DNA of 54,633 bases, taken from assembly GCA_035629025.1 (NCBI GenBank), contig DASPIU010000046.1, positions 1-54,633 of the forward strand, written 5' to 3'. The notes under the pieces were generated by a model, which worked only from the letters and a program-made list of their open reading frames with translations, ran no database searches and was not told the origin of the DNA. This document shows, piece after piece, positions 41,265-50,005 of this stretch. A program made the translations under genes and the position numbers. Position 1 is the first letter of the stretch; the number at the start of each line of letters is the position of its first letter. This stretch comes from Stenotrophomonas_A sp035629025 (lineage in GTDB: Bacteria; Pseudomonadota; Gammaproteobacteria; Xanthomonadales; Xanthomonadaceae).

Positions 41265-42827
41265 GTGGGTCTGGCGACATTGGATATCGTGATCGTGCTG
41301 GTGTACCTGGCCGGCATCTTCGTGCTGGCGCAGTGGGTCTCGCGCGAGAAGGCAGGGCATGCAAAAAGCGCCGAGGATTACTTCCTCGCCAGCAAGTCAT
41401 TGCCGTGGTGGGCGATCGGTGCGTCGCTGATCGCGGCGAACATTTCCGCCGAGCAGATCATCGGCATGGCCGGTTCGGGCTATGCGATCGGCCTGGCCAT
41501 CGCGTCCTACGAATGGATGGCGGCGCTGACGCTGCTGATCGTCGGCAAGTTCTTCCTGCCGATCTTCCTGCGCAACGGCATCTACACCATGCCGCAGTTC
41601 CTGGAGCAGCGTTACGGCAAGACCATCCGCACGTTGATGGCGGTGTTCTGGCTGCTGCTGTACGTGTTCGTCAACCTGACCTCGATCCTGTGGCTGGGTT
41701 CGATCGCGGTGAGCCAGGTCACCGGCATGGACCAGATGCTGGCGCTGACCCTGATCGGCGTGTTCGCGCTGGTCTACCAGCTCTACGGCGGGCTCAAGGC
41801 GGTGGCGCTGACCGACATCGTGCAGGTGACCCTGCTGGTGCTCGGCGGCCTGCTGGTGGCCGGGCTGACGCTGTCGCGCATCGGCGATGGCGCCGGCGTG
41901 CTGGCCGGCTTCAAGCAGCTGTGGAACGCGCATCCCGAGCACTTCCACATGATCCTGAGCAAGGACAACCCGTTCTACAAGGATCTGCCCGGCCTGAGCG
42001 TGCTGCTCGGCGGCCTGTGGATCATGAACATCAGCTACTGGGGCTTCAACCAGTACATCATCCAGCGCGCGCTGGCCGCCAAGAACATCGGCGAGGCGCA
42101 GAAGGGCATGGTCTTCGCCGGCTTCCTGAAGCTGCTGATGCCGGTGGTGATCGTGGTGCCGGGCATTGCCGCGGTGGTGCTGGCGCCGGATCTGGCCAAG
42201 CCCGACCAGGCCTATCCGACGATGATGCAGTTGCTGCCCAGCGGCATCCTCGGCCTGGTGTTTGCCGCACTGGTGGCCGCGATCGTGGCTTCGCTGGCGT
42301 CGAAGATCAATTCGGTGGCGACCATCTTCACCTTGGACTTCTACGCCAAGTTCCGCCCACAGGCCGAGCAGAAGCAGCTGGTGCGCGTGGGCCGGATCGT
42401 GGCGGTCACCGCGGTGGTCATCGGCATCCTCACCGCGCGGCCGCTGCTGGGCAGCTTCGATCAGGGCTTCCAGTTCATCCAGGAATTCACCGGTTTCTTC
42501 ACTCCAGGCGTGGTGGTGATCTTCATGCTCGGCCTGTTCTGGAAGCGCGCCAACGAGGCCGGTGCGCTGACCGCGGCGATCGGCTCGGTGATCCTGTCGT
42601 TCGCGTTGAAGCTGGCGTGGCCGTCGTTGCCGTTCATGGACCGCGTCGGCGTGGTGTTCCTGGTCGCGCTGGTGGCGGCGATCGTGGTGTCGCTGCTCAC
42701 CCCGGCCCAGCCTGGCCGCGACATGATCCGCACCGATGACGTGGGCTATCGGACGCCGGCCAGTTTCAATATTGGCGCGGTGATCGTGATTGCGATCTTG
42801 GTGGCGCTGTATTGGGTGTTTTGGTGA
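41265..42827 (+). CDS. Sodium:solute symporter (SSS family), probable sugar transporter
   Basis: The product is 520 residues from a GTG at 41265 with GGGAGA just upstream; the frame is open to 41181, but earlier starts lack a ribosome site. It has about 14 transmembrane helices. SGLT-like features are SAEDYFLASKSLPWWAIGASLIAANISAEQ in helix 1 (start SAEDYF), GGLKAVALTDIVQ, NQYIIQRALAAKNIGEAQKG, and the conserved LVAAIVASLASKINS region with sodium-site serines. The sequence is closest to galactose/glucose-type transporters of the vSGLT group. It follows GH3 by 120 bp and would bring monosaccharide from the periplasm into the cell. Confidence 0.9.
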   Translation: MGLATLDIVIVLVYLAGIFVLAQWVSREKAGHAKSAEDYFLASKSLPWWAIGASLIAANISAEQIIGMAGSGYAIGLAIASYEWMAALTLLIVGKFFLPIFLRNGIYTMPQFLEQRYGKTIRTLMAVFWLLLYVFVNLTSILWLGSIAVSQVTGMDQMLALTLIGVFALVYQLYGGLKAVALTDIVQVTLLVLGGLLVAGLTLSRIGDGAGVLAGFKQLWNAHPEHFHMILSKDNPFYKDLPGLSVLLGGLWIMNISYWGFNQYIIQRALAAKNIGEAQKGMVFAGFLKLLMPVVIVVPGIAAVVLAPDLAKPDQAYPTMMQLLPSGILGLVFAALVAAIVASLASKINSVATIFTLDFYAKFRPQAEQKQLVRVGRIVAVTAVVIGILTARPLLGSFDQGFQFIQEFTGFFTPGVVVIFMLGLFWKRANEAGALTAAIGSVILSFALKLAWPSLPFMDRVGVVFLVALVAAIVVSLLTPAQPGRDMIRTDDVGYRTPASFNIGAVIVIAILVALYWVFW

Positions 42828-42897
42828 TGGCAGGGCCTGGGAAGGGGGGCGAAGGTACCCGTTCCCAGGCGCCCGCTCGTGGTGCGGCCGGGTCGAT

Positions 42898-43458
42898 CTA
42901 CTTGCCTGGGCTCGGTCGCTTCATCAACTTGCGCTGCAACGAGCGCCGATGCATGCCCAACAGGCGCGCCGCGGCGGAAATATTGCCGCCGGTCTCGTGC
43001 AGCGCCTGCTGGATGTGCTCCCACTGCAGGCGGCTGAGCGGGGTCATCATTTCCAGCGCGGCGTCGTCGCTGTCCGGTTCGGGCAGTTCCTCGTCCTCTT
43101 CGCCAAGCGCGCGCAGGATGGTCGGAATGTTCGCCGGCTTGGGCAGATAGTCATCGGCACCGAGCTTGATCGCCTCCACTGCGGTGGCGATGCTGGCGTA
43201 GCCGGTGACCAGCAGGATGCGCATGTCCGCGCGGATCTCGCGCAGCGGCTGGATCAGGGTCAGGCCGGAGTCGTGGCCGAGCTTGAGGTCGAGCAGGGCG
43301 AAATCGGGCCGCGACTCTCGCGCCACCGCCAGGGCGCTGGCCGCGTCGCTGGCGGTCAGGGTCTCAACGCCATGCCGCCCCAAACTGCGCTGCAAGGTGC
43401 GCAGGTAGAGCGCGTCATCGTCCACCAGCAGGCCGCGCAGGGCGGTCGGCACGTTCAT
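42898..43458 (-). CDS. Response regulator of the RegA/PrrA/ActR family
   Basis: The product is 186 residues from MNVPTALRGLLVDDDALYLR; the longer frame to 43638 is not supported. The receiver domain has the acidic pair in VDDD, the phospho-Asp in FALLDLKLGHDSG (near residue 57) and Lys in YLPKPAN. It is linked to a Fis-type helix-turn-helix (EHIQQALHETGGNISAAARL, then LGMHRRSLQRKL). RegA-type proteins control genes in response to redox state. It lies downstream of a RegB-like kinase on the same strand and probably forms a two-component pair with it. Confidence 0.9.
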   Translation of the reverse strand: MNVPTALRGLLVDDDALYLRTLQRSLGRHGVETLTASDAASALAVARESRPDFALLDLKLGHDSGLTLIQPLREIRADMRILLVTGYASIATAVEAIKLGADDYLPKPANIPTILRALGEEDEELPEPDSDDAALEMMTPLSRLQWEHIQQALHETGGNISAAARLLGMHRRSLQRKLMKRPSPGK

Positions 43459-43556
43459 GGGCGCACCCGCGTGGCCAGGGCGGGCGAGGACGGGCGGAGT
43501 CGCGGCGTGTGCGCCGGGCGATGGACCATGGGATTCTCCTCGCTGCTGCCTCGGGT

Positions 43557-44789
43557 TCACGACGTTGCCTCCTCGGCGACGGGCATCGGCAGGCGGAAGC
43601 CTACCCGTGCGCCATTGCCCTGCGCCGGCTGCATCCACAACTCGCCGGCCAGCCGCTCGACGGTGGCATGCGAGAGCGCCAGGCCCACGCCCATGCCATG
43701 CGGCTTGCCGCTGTCGAACAGGGTACCGGGCAAGGTGGCCTTGGCGGTATCAAAGCCTGCACCATAGTCGCGCACCTCGCCCAGCAACTGGCCGCCGGAT
43801 ACGCGCAATTCCAGGTCCACGCGCGGGCGGCCGGCGCGCTCGCTGGCGTCGGCGGCGTTGTTGAGCAGCACCATCAGCAGATGACCCACGCCCGGTTCCA
43901 GGCGCAGGCGCATGGGCGCATCCAGGTTGCGTTGCAGCTGCACGTTGGGGCGCACCAGGCGCCATTGTTCCAGCACCTCCTGCACGCTCACCGCTTCCTG
44001 CGCATTGCTGCGGTCGGCCGGCGCGGCCAGGGCCAGTACGCGCTCGTGGCACAGCACCAGCAGTTCGCGCAGGGTGTCCAGGTCTTCGCGCAGCTCGGGC
44101 TGGATGGATTGCTCGGCGATGTCGTCCACCAGCAAGGTCATCGTGGCCAGCGGCGTGTTGAGCTCGTGCGCCACCGAAGCCGCATGCGTGGCCAGGGTGA
44201 CGATGCCCTCGTTGCGGGCGAAGCGCTCGCGCAGCGTCGCCAGCTCGCGCTCGCGCCGGCGCAGGGCCAGCGCCAGGCGGGTAGTGAACACCAGCACCAC
44301 CACCGACGAGAGCAGGAAGTTCGCGGCCACGCCCCACAGGTGCAGCACGCGCGGGTCGAAGGCGCCGTGCGGCAGCGGCAGGCCGAACAGGGCGCTGAGC
44401 ACATAGCCGAGCACGCAGGCCGCGGCCACCGCCAGGCCCCAGGCCAGCGGCAGGGCAAAGGCGGCCAGGGCGATGAGGACCAGGAACAGCGAGCCGAACG
44501 GGTTGGCCAGGCCGCCGCTCCAGCCGATCATCCAGGTCAGCACCACCACGTCGATCAGCACGTGGCCGAAGGCGGTGGCCGGGCCCACCGGGTGTTCCAC
44601 GCCCACGCGCCAGCGCGCATACAGATTGAACAGCGCCAGCGCGGCGACGCCGGCCCACAGCGGCGGCTGCGGCAGGTTCATGCCCAGCGCCCAGGTTGCC
44701 ACCAGGATCGTCGCGGCCTGGCCGGCCGTGGCCAGCCAGCGCAGGCTGCACAGGGTGCGCAGGAAGGAGGCGTTGTTGCTGTTGTCCAT
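43557..44789 (-). CDS. Membrane sensor histidine kinase of the RegB/PrrB/ActS family
   Basis: The product is 410 residues from MDNSNNASFLRTLCSLRWLA. The frame continues open far upstream over ispG, but that is a shadow. It has six hydrophobic segments (residues 10-190), then the H-box SVAHELNTPLATM and ATPase motifs NNAADASERAG, RDYGAGF and GKPHGMGVGLAL. The RegB redox-box cysteine is not evident, so the input may differ. It is the partner of the response regulator at 42898, about 100 bp downstream. Regulatory targets are unknown. Confidence 0.9.
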   Translation of the reverse strand: MDNSNNASFLRTLCSLRWLATAGQAATILVATWALGMNLPQPPLWAGVAALALFNLYARWRVGVEHPVGPATAFGHVLIDVVVLTWMIGWSGGLANPFGSLFLVLIALAAFALPLAWGLAVAAACVLGYVLSALFGLPLPHGAFDPRVLHLWGVAANFLLSSVVVLVFTTRLALALRRRERELATLRERFARNEGIVTLATHAASVAHELNTPLATMTLLVDDIAEQSIQPELREDLDTLRELLVLCHERVLALAAPADRSNAQEAVSVQEVLEQWRLVRPNVQLQRNLDAPMRLRLEPGVGHLLMVLLNNAADASERAGRPRVDLELRVSGGQLLGEVRDYGAGFDTAKATLPGTLFDSGKPHGMGVGLALSHATVERLAGELWMQPAQGNGARVGFRLPMPVAEEATS

Positions 44790-44930
44790 CGGCCGCCATG
44801 CTATGCGCTCGCGCGCGGGGGCGCGTGCGACAGTGTGTCGCAGCAGGTTGCGGGGGGGGCGGCGGGCGCTGGAGGTGCTGTCGCAAACAAGTAGGCGCGC
44901 ATTGGGCTGGCACGCTCTAAAATGTCCGCC

Positions 44931-46196
44931 ATGCATGACGCCGTGACCCGCCCGACCCCGCCCGCCGACACCGGCGCCTGGCCCCGCCGCCAAACCCAGC
45001 CGGTACGCATCGGCAATGTCACCGTGGGCGGTGGCAAGCCGGTGGTGGTGCAGTCGATGACCAATACCGACACCGCCGATGTCGCCGCCAGCGTCAAGCA
45101 GGTGGCCGAGCTGTGGCGCGCCGGTTCGGAAATGGTGCGCTTGACCGTCAATAACCCCGACGCGGCCGCGGCGATTCCGCGCATTGTCGACAAGCTGGCG
45201 ATGATGGGCATCGAAGTGCCGCTGATCGGCGACTTCCATTACAACGGCCACCAGCTGCTGGCGGCCGAGCCGGCCTGCGCCGAGGCGCTGGCCAAGTACC
45301 GCATCAACCCCGGCAACGTCGGCTTCGGCAAGAAGAAGGACCTGCAGTTCGGTCAGCTTATCGAGTTCGCCATCCGCTACAACAAGCCGGTGCGCATCGG
45401 CGCCAACTGGGGCTCGCTGGACCAGGCCCTGGCCGCGCAGCTGATGGACGAGAACTCGCGCCGCGAGCAGCCTTGGGATGCCGGCCGGGTATTGCGCGAG
45501 GCGCTGATCCGTTCTGCGGTGGATTCGGCCGAGCGCGCGGTCGAGTGGGGCCTGGGGCGCGACCGCATCGTGCTTTCGGCCAAGGTCTCCGGCGTGCAGG
45601 AGCTGATCGCGGTGTATCGCGACATGTCCGCGCGCTGCGACTTCGCCCTGCACCTGGGCCTGACCGAGGCGGGCATCGGCAGCAAGGGCATCGTTGCCTC
45701 GGCGGCGGCGCTGGGCGTGCTGTTGCAGGAAGGCATCGGCGACACCATCCGCATCTCGCTGACCCCCGAACCGGGGCAGTCGCGAACGGCCGAGGTCATC
45801 GTCGCCCAGGAGCTGTTGCAGACCACCGGGCAGCGCTCCTTCACCCCGCTGGTCACCGCCTGCCCGGGTTGCGGCCGCACCACCTCCGAGTTCTTCCAGG
45901 AGCTCGCCAAGGTGGTACAGAACCACGTGCGCGAGCGCATGCCGGAATGGAAGATTTCGCGCCCGGGTGCGGAAACGATGACCCTGGCGGTGATGGGCTG
46001 CGTGGTCAACGGGCCCGGCGAATCGCGCCAGGCCAACATCGGCATCTCCCTGCCGGGCACCGGCGAGGCGCCGGCCGCGCCGGTGTTCATCGATGGCGAG
46101 AAGGCGGTGACGCTGCGTGGCGAGAACATCGCCCAGGAGTTCGTCGCGCTGATCGACCAGTACGTCGACACTCACTATGCCCGTGCGGCCGGCTGA
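44931..46196 (+). CDS. ispG: 4-hydroxy-3-methylbut-2-enyl diphosphate synthase
   Basis: IspG is the iron-sulfur enzyme of the MEP isoprenoid pathway. The product is 421 residues from MHDAVTRPTPPADTGAWPRR, the usual xanthomonad N-terminus; an ATG nine bases earlier (44922) is possible. It has VVVQSMTNTDTADV, NPGNVGFGKKKDLQF and the 4Fe-4S ligands in TACPGCGRTTSEF and VMGCVVNGPGESR. The 3' end overlaps the PAP2 gene by 20 bp. Confidence 0.96.
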   Translation: MHDAVTRPTPPADTGAWPRRQTQPVRIGNVTVGGGKPVVVQSMTNTDTADVAASVKQVAELWRAGSEMVRLTVNNPDAAAAIPRIVDKLAMMGIEVPLIGDFHYNGHQLLAAEPACAEALAKYRINPGNVGFGKKKDLQFGQLIEFAIRYNKPVRIGANWGSLDQALAAQLMDENSRREQPWDAGRVLREALIRSAVDSAERAVEWGLGRDRIVLSAKVSGVQELIAVYRDMSARCDFALHLGLTEAGIGSKGIVASAAALGVLLQEGIGDTIRISLTPEPGQSRTAEVIVAQELLQTTGQRSFTPLVTACPGCGRTTSEFFQELAKVVQNHVRERMPEWKISRPGAETMTLAVMGCVVNGPGESRQANIGISLPGTGEAPAAPVFIDGEKAVTLRGENIAQEFVALIDQYVDTHYARAAG

Positions 46197-46890
46197 GAGC
46201 CCGGCAGGTTTCCGTCACTGGCTGGCCAGCAACGCCTGGCGCATCGTGCTGCTGTTTGCCGGCGTGCTGCTGCCGCTGGGCGTGTTTGCCAGCCTGGCTG
46301 ACGAAGTGCATGAACTGGAGGCGATGTTCTTCGATGACCCATTGCTGTGGCGCTTTCGCAGCTGGGCTTCGCCGGGGCTGGATGCGTTCTTTGTCTGGAT
46401 TTCGCGGCTGGGCTACCAGTGGGGCGTGATCCCCGCGGACACGCTGGTCGTGCTGCTGTTGCTGGCGCTGCGACGCTGGCGTGAAGCGACGTTCGCGTTT
46501 CTGTCCTTCGTCGGTTCGGCGCTGCTCAACATCGGCGCCAAGCATTTCTTCCAGCGTGAACGGCCGGGCCTGTGGGACTCGATTGCACCGGAGAGCACCT
46601 TCAGTTTCCCCAGTGGCCACGCGATGGGTTCGATGACCCTGGCCGCGGTGCTGGTGGCGCTGGCCTGGGGCACGCGCTGGCGCTGGCCCGTGGTCGTCGC
46701 TGCTGGCGTGTTCACCGTGCTGGTCGGCGTGTCGCGGATGTACCTGGGTGTGCATTACCCGTCCGACATCCTCGCCGGCTGGTGCGCGGCGCTGGCGTGG
46801 GTGACCGGCCTGTATCTGGTGCTGTTTCGCGGGAAGCGCCGGCCGCGTTGGCGCCGGCGCACGCCAGTCGTGGACAGCGCCGCGCACTGA
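46177..46890 (+). CDS. PAP2-family membrane phosphatase
   Basis: The product is 237 residues with about six transmembrane helices. The acid-phosphatase motifs are KHFFQRERP, FPSGHAMG and SRMYLGVHYPSDILAGW. Enzymes of this type dephosphorylate undecaprenyl diphosphate, phosphatidate or lipid A on the periplasmic face. Which lipid is used cannot be decided. Its start lies inside the ispG 3' end, and the pairing with an isoprenoid enzyme would suit an undecaprenyl role, but that is inference. Confidence 0.88.
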   Translation: MPVRPAESPAGFRHWLASNAWRIVLLFAGVLLPLGVFASLADEVHELEAMFFDDPLLWRFRSWASPGLDAFFVWISRLGYQWGVIPADTLVVLLLLALRRWREATFAFLSFVGSALLNIGAKHFFQRERPGLWDSIAPESTFSFPSGHAMGSMTLAAVLVALAWGTRWRWPVVVAAGVFTVLVGVSRMYLGVHYPSDILAGWCAALAWVTGLYLVLFRGKRRPRWRRRTPVVDSAAH

Positions 46891-47105
46891 ACCCGTCCGC
46901 GCGCGGCTGGCGGGACCAGGCGGCAGGACGGGCAGGGCGATAGCGCCAGATTCGCGGGCGGCAGCGCCACGGCTCGCCGCGCCTTAGGTGCAACTCACTG
47001 ATTCTGCGAGGGTTCGTGTCCGCCGCGCGGCCCGCGCCAGCGCGCGCCGGCTTGACGTACGTGGCGGGATCGCCACGCTTTGCACATTCGTTGCCGGAGG
47101 CGCGC

Positions 47106-48092
47106 ATGCGCATCGCCATTCTTGCCTACGACGGTTGCATGGGCGCCGAAGTCCTCGGCCTGTCCGATCTGCTGCTCGTCGCCAATCGCATCCACGCCTA
47201 CCGCACGCCGCAGCAGGCGCAGCCGTTCGACGTCTCCATCGTCGGCACACGGGCCGGCACGGTACGGCTGGCCGGCGGCGTGGGGCTGTCGGTGCAGGCG
47301 GCCGGCGCGTTCGATCTGCTGGTGGTGCCGGCCTTTGACTTCGGCATGGACGTACCGTCGCTGGAGCACACCTTTGCGCGCTTGCAGGACGAGCAGGCAT
47401 TGATCGCCGATGCCGGACGCCACCGCGCGCTGGCCTCGATCTGCACCGGCAGCCTGCTGCTGGCCGAGGCAGGCGTGCTCGATGGCCGCCGCGCGACCAC
47501 CTCGTGGGCGTTTGCCGAACAGATGGCGGCGCGCTATCCGCAGGTGGAAGTGGTACGCGATGCCTTGCTGGTGCGCGACGGCGGCATCGTCACCTCCGGC
47601 GCCTTCACTGCCTATGGCGACCTGGCCCTGCAACTGATCCGCGACCGCGCCGGGCCCAGCCTGGCACGCGCGGTGGGCCGCTTCAGCCTGATCGACGGCG
47701 GTCGCGACAGCCAGGCCCCGTACCTGGACCGGCGCCTGTCGGCCAAGCGTCAGGAATCTTTCTCGCGCGCGGTCGCGGCGTGGTTCGCGCCGCGCCTGGA
47801 TCAGCGCTACAACCTTGGCGAACTGGCTCAGGCCTTCCACCTGTCCAGCCGCACCTTGTTGCGCCGCTTCAGTGCCGAAACTGGCCGCACGCCGCTGGAT
47901 CTGCTGCAGGAGCTGCGCGTGGAAAAGGCGCGCCGCCTGCTGGAAGCCACCACGCTGAGCGTGGCGCAGGTGGCCGAGCAGGTCGGCTACCTGGATGTGG
48001 CGACGTTCTCGCGACTGTTCGCGCGCCATACCCAACTCACCCCGGCGGCCTTCCGCCGCAAGTTCCAGACCAGCGACGCCAAGTTGTTCTGA
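47106..48092 (+). CDS. GlxA-like AraC-family transcriptional regulator
   Basis: The product is 328 residues; the ATG at 47106 has a strong GGAGG five bases before it, which rules out the longer frame from 47016. Residues 1-190 are a DJ-1/PfpI (GATase1-like) domain with Cys113 in ASICTGSLLLAEAGVL. Residues 225-325 are the AraC double helix-turn-helix (NLGELAQAFHLSSRTLLRRF, then ETGRTPLDLLQELRVEKARRL, AEQVGYLDVATFSRLF). Such regulators often act on choline, carnitine or arginine-derived metabolism, but here the ligand is unknown. A hydrolase gene follows on the same strand. Confidence 0.9.
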   Translation: MRIAILAYDGCMGAEVLGLSDLLLVANRIHAYRTPQQAQPFDVSIVGTRAGTVRLAGGVGLSVQAAGAFDLLVVPAFDFGMDVPSLEHTFARLQDEQALIADAGRHRALASICTGSLLLAEAGVLDGRRATTSWAFAEQMAARYPQVEVVRDALLVRDGGIVTSGAFTAYGDLALQLIRDRAGPSLARAVGRFSLIDGGRDSQAPYLDRRLSAKRQESFSRAVAAWFAPRLDQRYNLGELAQAFHLSSRTLLRRFSAETGRTPLDLLQELRVEKARRLLEATTLSVAQVAEQVGYLDVATFSRLFARHTQLTPAAFRRKFQTSDAKLF

Positions 48093-48227
48093 TGCCCCGA
48101 CGCTGGCGCGATCGCCCAGGCAACTGGCGATCACGCCTGCTTACGCCAGCGCCGGTGCTGCCTACGCTTTGCCCAGGTTCGGTCGTGCGCGCCGCGCGCG
48201 ATGTCTTCGGTGGCAAGGAGGTGGGTG

Positions 48228-49253
48228 ATGTCTTCACGAGTGCAATCCATGCAGGCGGGCGCGTCGAACAAGCACGCATCGCGACGGCCCACAACGGCGG
48301 CGTTAGCCATGGCGACGCTGCGAACCGCCATGCGCCTGATCGCGCGCCTGAGTCCGGCCCTGGCCGGCAGGGTGATGGACCGGCTGTGGTTCCGCGCCCC
48401 GCGCACCCGTCCGGATGCCGCGGCGCAAGCCAGCCTGGCGACGGCGCGACGCGATGACTTCCTTTTGCATGGGCAGCGCGTAGCCACGTGGACCTGGGGC
48501 GAGAGTGGGCCGTGCGTGCTGCTGATGCACGGCTGGGGTGGGCACGCCGGCCAGTTGCACGCTTTCGTGCGCCCGCTGCTGGCGGCCGGCTTCCGCGTGG
48601 CTGCGTTCGACGCGCCAGCGCATGGCGCCTCCGGCGCCAGCCGCCATGGCCAGCAGCGTGTGACCTTCTTTGAATTTGCCGACGCGCTGCGCGCGGTGGA
48701 GGCGCGCGTGGGTCCGCTGGCCGGCATCGTCGCCCACTCCGGCGGCTGCAGCGCGGTTGCCCTGGCGATGCGGCAGGGCTGGCGCGCGCCGCGCTCGCTG
48801 GTGTTCGTTGCGCCGTTCTGCGAGCCGCAGGCGGCGATCGACGGCTTCGCCCGACAGCTGGGCGTCGGCCCCGCCGCGGTCGCACGTTTCACTGCACGCG
48901 CCGCGCGCTGGCTCGGCATTGACTGGCGCGACCTCGACATCGCCACGCTGCCACAGGACGTTCACCGCGGCGACCTGCTGATCCTGCACGACAATGCCGA
49001 CCGCGAAGTGCCGCTGGCGCAATCACAGCGCCTGGCCGCTGCCTGGCCGGGCGCGCGCCTGATCGTGACGCAAGGCGGCGGACATCGACGCTTGCTGAGC
49101 TTGCCGCAGGTGGTGCAGAACGCCGCGCTGTTCCTGGTCGAACGCCAGGCCATGCCAGGGCCGCAGCGCCGCTATCGCCCCGCTGATTCGCGCGGTGAAC
49201 TGGATCGGGCCTTCGAGGCGACGGCGAACTTCTGGCGCCGCAACCGCGCTTGA
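48228..49253 (+). CDS. Alpha/beta-fold hydrolase
   Basis: The product is 341 residues from the ATG at 48228, chosen because GGAGG lies six bases upstream; a longer start at 48201 lacks this. It has LLMHGWGGHAGQLHAFV (oxyanion HGWGG), the nucleophile elbow VAHSGGCSA, which is a slightly unusual form of GxSxG, the acid in LILHDNADREVP, and GGGHRRLLSLPQVV supplying the catalytic His. The N-terminal 40 residues are basic with a helix but no clear signal. The substrate is unknown. It probably forms a unit with the AraC regulator 135 bp upstream. Confidence 0.82.
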   Translation: MSSRVQSMQAGASNKHASRRPTTAALAMATLRTAMRLIARLSPALAGRVMDRLWFRAPRTRPDAAAQASLATARRDDFLLHGQRVATWTWGESGPCVLLMHGWGGHAGQLHAFVRPLLAAGFRVAAFDAPAHGASGASRHGQQRVTFFEFADALRAVEARVGPLAGIVAHSGGCSAVALAMRQGWRAPRSLVFVAPFCEPQAAIDGFARQLGVGPAAVARFTARAARWLGIDWRDLDIATLPQDVHRGDLLILHDNADREVPLAQSQRLAAAWPGARLIVTQGGGHRRLLSLPQVVQNAALFLVERQAMPGPQRRYRPADSRGELDRAFEATANFWRRNRA

Positions 49254-49266
49254 GCCGCCGTCGCGC

Positions 49267-49992
49267 TCAGCCGAGGCTGCGCAGTGCGGCGGCTTCGGCA
49301 TGCAACGCAGCGGTGTCCAGTAGCGGCACGGTGGCATCGCTGGCATCCACCAGCAGCGCGATCTCGGTGCAGCCGAGCACGATGGCGTCGGCGCCGTCGG
49401 CCACCAGCGCGGCCATGACCTGCCGGAAATACTGCCGCGAGAGCTCGTGCAACACACCCTGGCACAGTTCTTCATAGATGATCCGGTGTACTTCGGCGCG
49501 CGCGCCCGCGTCCGGCACGCGCACCTCGAAGCCACGCTGTTCCAGCCGCTGCCGGTAGAAGACCTGTTCCATGGTGAAGCGCGTGCCAAGCAGGCCGACG
49601 CGGCGCGAGCCCTGTGCGGCCAGGGCCGCGGCGGTCGGGTCAGCGATGTGCAGCAAGGGCAACGGCGTGGCCGCCTCGATGGCATCGGCTACGCGGTGCA
49701 TGGTGTTGGTGCACAGCACGAGGAAGTCGGCACCCGCTGCCTGCAGGGCGCGCGCGGCATCGGCCAGCATGGCGCCGGCCGCGTCCCAGTCACTGGCGCG
49801 TTGCAGGGTTTCGATACGGGCAAAGTCCAGGCTGCACAACAGCAGCCGCGCCGAATGCAGCCCGCCGCACTCGCGGCGCACGACTTCGTTGATGTGGCGG
49901 TAGTAGGGCAGGGTCGATTCCCAGCTCATTCCGCCGATCAGGCCGATGGTCAGCTGGGGTGTGAGTGCGGCGGCAGCGATGGAGGCAGTCAT
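49267..49992 (-). CDS. Aspartate/glutamate racemase-family protein
   Basis: The product is 241 residues from MTASIAAAALTPQLTIGLIG. Diagnostic parts are GGMSWESTLPYYRHIN and the two cysteine loops VLCTNTMHR and VLGCTEIALLV. These two cysteines act on opposite faces of the substrate in the family's racemases. It resembles YgeA-like broad amino-acid racemases. It converges with the hydrolase gene, and the two stops are 13 bp apart. Confidence 0.87.
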   Translation of the reverse strand: MTASIAAAALTPQLTIGLIGGMSWESTLPYYRHINEVVRRECGGLHSARLLLCSLDFARIETLQRASDWDAAGAMLADAARALQAAGADFLVLCTNTMHRVADAIEAATPLPLLHIADPTAAALAAQGSRRVGLLGTRFTMEQVFYRQRLEQRGFEVRVPDAGARAEVHRIIYEELCQGVLHELSRQYFRQVMAALVADGADAIVLGCTEIALLVDASDATVPLLDTAALHAEAAALRSLG

Positions 49993-50005
49993 GCCGCCAG
50001 CATAA

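Noticed and set aside
43557..46175. An 872-codon version of the histidine kinase extending over ispG
   Set aside because: The extra N-terminal half is antisense to ispG, and the kinase's natural start MDNSNN at 44789 precedes its first membrane helix.
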